From Streptomyces sp. JB150 (GTDB taxonomy: Bacteria > Actinomycetota > Actinomycetes > Streptomycetales > Streptomycetaceae), in NCBI RefSeq assembly GCF_011193355.1, contig NZ_CP049780.1:6540634-6604633 (forward strand): a stretch of DNA of 64,000 nt, given 5' to 3'. Of the stretch, positions 63,007 through 64,000 are shown one piece after another. The translations under genes and the position numbers were made by a program. The notes below the pieces were generated by a model. It was given only the letters and a program-made list of their open reading frames with translations, did not search any database and was not told the DNA's origin. Each line of letters starts with the position of its first letter. The stretch's first letter is position 1.

Positions 63007-63905
63007 CGGCGGTCGGCACCGCACACCGCGCCGACCCGGAGCGCGCCACGCTCGGCAAGGCCGCGGGCGAGAACTTCCCCGTGGCCCCGTTCTTCCTGCC
63101 CCGGGCCTGGCGCGCCGACCTGATGGCGGTCTACGGCTTCGCCCGCCTCGTCGACGACATCGGCGACGGCGACCTCGCCCCCGGCGGTGCCGACGCCCGC
63201 CTGCTCGGCGTCGCCCCGGATCGGGCCGAGGACCGCCTGGCCCTGCTCGACGCCTTCGAGGCCGACCTGCGCCGGGTCTTCGACGGCGAACCCCGCCACC
63301 CGCTGCTGCGCCGGCTCCAGCGGACCGTCCGCCGCCGCTCGCTCACCCCCGAGCCGTTCCTCGGGCTGATCGCCGCCAACCGCCAGGACCAGCTCGTCGG
63401 CCGCTACGAGACCTACGACGACCTGCTCGCCTACTGCGAGCTGTCCGCCAACCCCGTCGGCCGTCTGGTCCTCGCCGTCACCGGCACCGCCACCCCCGAG
63501 CGGATCCGCCGCTCCGACATGATCTGCACCGCCCTGCAGATCGTCGAACACCTCCAGGACGTCGCCGAGGACCTCGGCCGCGACCGGATCTACCTGCCCG
63601 CCGCGGACATGAGGCGCTTTCACGTCCGCGAGGCGGACCTCGCCACCCCCTCGGCGGGCGCGTCGGTGCGCGCGCTGGTCGCGTACGAAGCGCAACGCGC
63701 CCGCGATCTGCTGAATGAAGGCGCCCCCCTCGTGGGTAGCGTGCAGGGCAGGCTCAGGCTGCTGCTCGCGGGGTTCGTGGCGGGGGGGAGGGCGGCCGTC
63801 GACGCGATCGCCGCCGCCGACTACGACGTACTTCCCGGCCCGCCCAAGCCCGGCAAGCTCCGGTTGCTGCGCGCGGTGGGCGTGACTCTGCGAGGAGAGG
63901 GGTGA
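63003..63905 (+). CDS. hpnC: Squalene/hydroxysqualene synthase HpnC
   Basis: The protein has 300 residues of the trans-isoprenyl diphosphate synthase (squalene/phytoene synthase) family. GKAAGENFPVAPFFLPRAWR is the HpnC N-terminus. The first aspartate-rich region is YGFARLVDDIGDGDL, the second EHLQDVAEDLGRDRIYLP (D-x2-ED). In the bacterial three-step squalene route, HpnD makes presqualene diphosphate, HpnC converts it to hydroxysqualene and HpnE reduces that. GTG 63003 was chosen because homologous sequence begins at TAVGTAHRADPERAT. Its stop overlaps the hpnD start (GTGA). Confidence 0.93.
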   Translation: MTAVGTAHRADPERATLGKAAGENFPVAPFFLPRAWRADLMAVYGFARLVDDIGDGDLAPGGADARLLGVAPDRAEDRLALLDAFEADLRRVFDGEPRHPLLRRLQRTVRRRSLTPEPFLGLIAANRQDQLVGRYETYDDLLAYCELSANPVGRLVLAVTGTATPERIRRSDMICTALQIVEHLQDVAEDLGRDRIYLPAADMRRFHVREADLATPSAGASVRALVAYEAQRARDLLNEGAPLVGSVQGRLRLLLAGFVAGGRAAVDAIAAADYDVLPGPPKPGKLRLLRAVGVTLRGEG

Positions 63906-64000
63906 TCCGGGCCGTGGAGTCGGAACCACACGTGTCCGCACCGGTACTCGCCGCCTACCGTTACTGCGAGGCCGTCACCGGCCAGCAGGCCCGCAACTTC
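63902..64000 (+). CDS. hpnD: Presqualene diphosphate synthase HpnD, N-terminal fragment (cut by window edge)
   Basis: The first 33 codons are visible, from GTG 63902 to the window end: MIRAVESEPHVSAPVLAAYR followed by YCEAVTGQQARNF. The YCEAVTGQQARNF segment is the usual start of HpnD (squalene synthase family). The four-base overlap with hpnC and the conserved gene order support the call. The active site lies beyond the window. Confidence 0.8.
   Translation, partial: MIRAVESEPHVSAPVLAAYRYCEAVTGQQARNF

Overview
The window is high-GC (about 72-74%) actinobacterial chromosome and almost certainly comes from a Streptomyces close to S. coelicolor. It carries a WhiB-like protein, an SsgA-like sporulation protein, a two-domain small laccase with a twin-arginine signal, split NHEJ genes (LigC-type ligase plus LigD-type polymerase), the start of the hopanoid cluster, GTG/TTG starts, 4-bp start/stop overlaps and SigB-type promoter motifs. 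From memory, the gene order matches the SCO67xx region of S. coelicolor A3(2). I could not check this by search.

Layout. 0-4.4 kb: a large AAA/TPR ATPase without an HTH domain, then a degraded stretch holding one small membrane protein gene, a MarR-family remnant and an unassigned remnant. 4.4-9.8 kb: DUF3048 lipoprotein, zinc alcohol dehydrogenase, ligC, a small membrane protein and the LigD-type polymerase. 9.8-15.8 kb: secreted redox proteins (a cupredoxin/DUF1080 protein coupled to a ThuA/sugar-dehydrogenase protein, and the laccase). 15.8-19.4 kb: a frameshifted gene, a LacI regulator with a minisatellite, a nonsense-split VOC protein and a WhiB-like protein. 19.4-26.4 kb: a ferritin-like desaturase behind three tandem palindromes, DDAH, a probable drug-response operon (ABC-F then UvrA-like, with a strong promoter and structured leader) and ssgD. 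26.6-31.7 kb: Asp-box protein, plasmid-stabilisation-like protein behind a SigB-type promoter, an endonuclease V fusion, a small membrane protein, an enoyl-reductase-like protein and an MmcQ/YjbR protein.

31.9-36.6 kb is a fatty-acid degradation operon (CaiB-type CoA-transferase, thiolase, FadB-like protein). 36.6-47.7 kb holds a MerR regulator, an amino-acid permease, a PfkB kinase, two secreted peptidases, D-amino-acid oxidase, an unknown protein and a second ABC-F protein. 47.8-55.2 kb holds Tex, a 41-residue LPFR-type small protein, enoyl-CoA hydratase, an anti-sigma-type ATPase, Idi, a CDF cation exporter and GalE.

55.5-62.6 kb is a tightly packed, co-directional operon: two CDP-alcohol phosphatidyltransferases, a nucleotidyltransferase, a glycerol-1-phosphate-dehydrogenase-like enzyme, a family 2 glycosyltransferase and a TagGH-like ABC exporter. 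The set suggests synthesis and export of a polyol-phosphate-containing envelope polymer, and it is the best candidate for an under-described system here. It is followed by hpnC (with a translationally coupled short upstream ORF) and the first 33 codons of hpnD at the right edge. No tRNA, rRNA, CRISPR, prophage or intact insertion sequence was seen.
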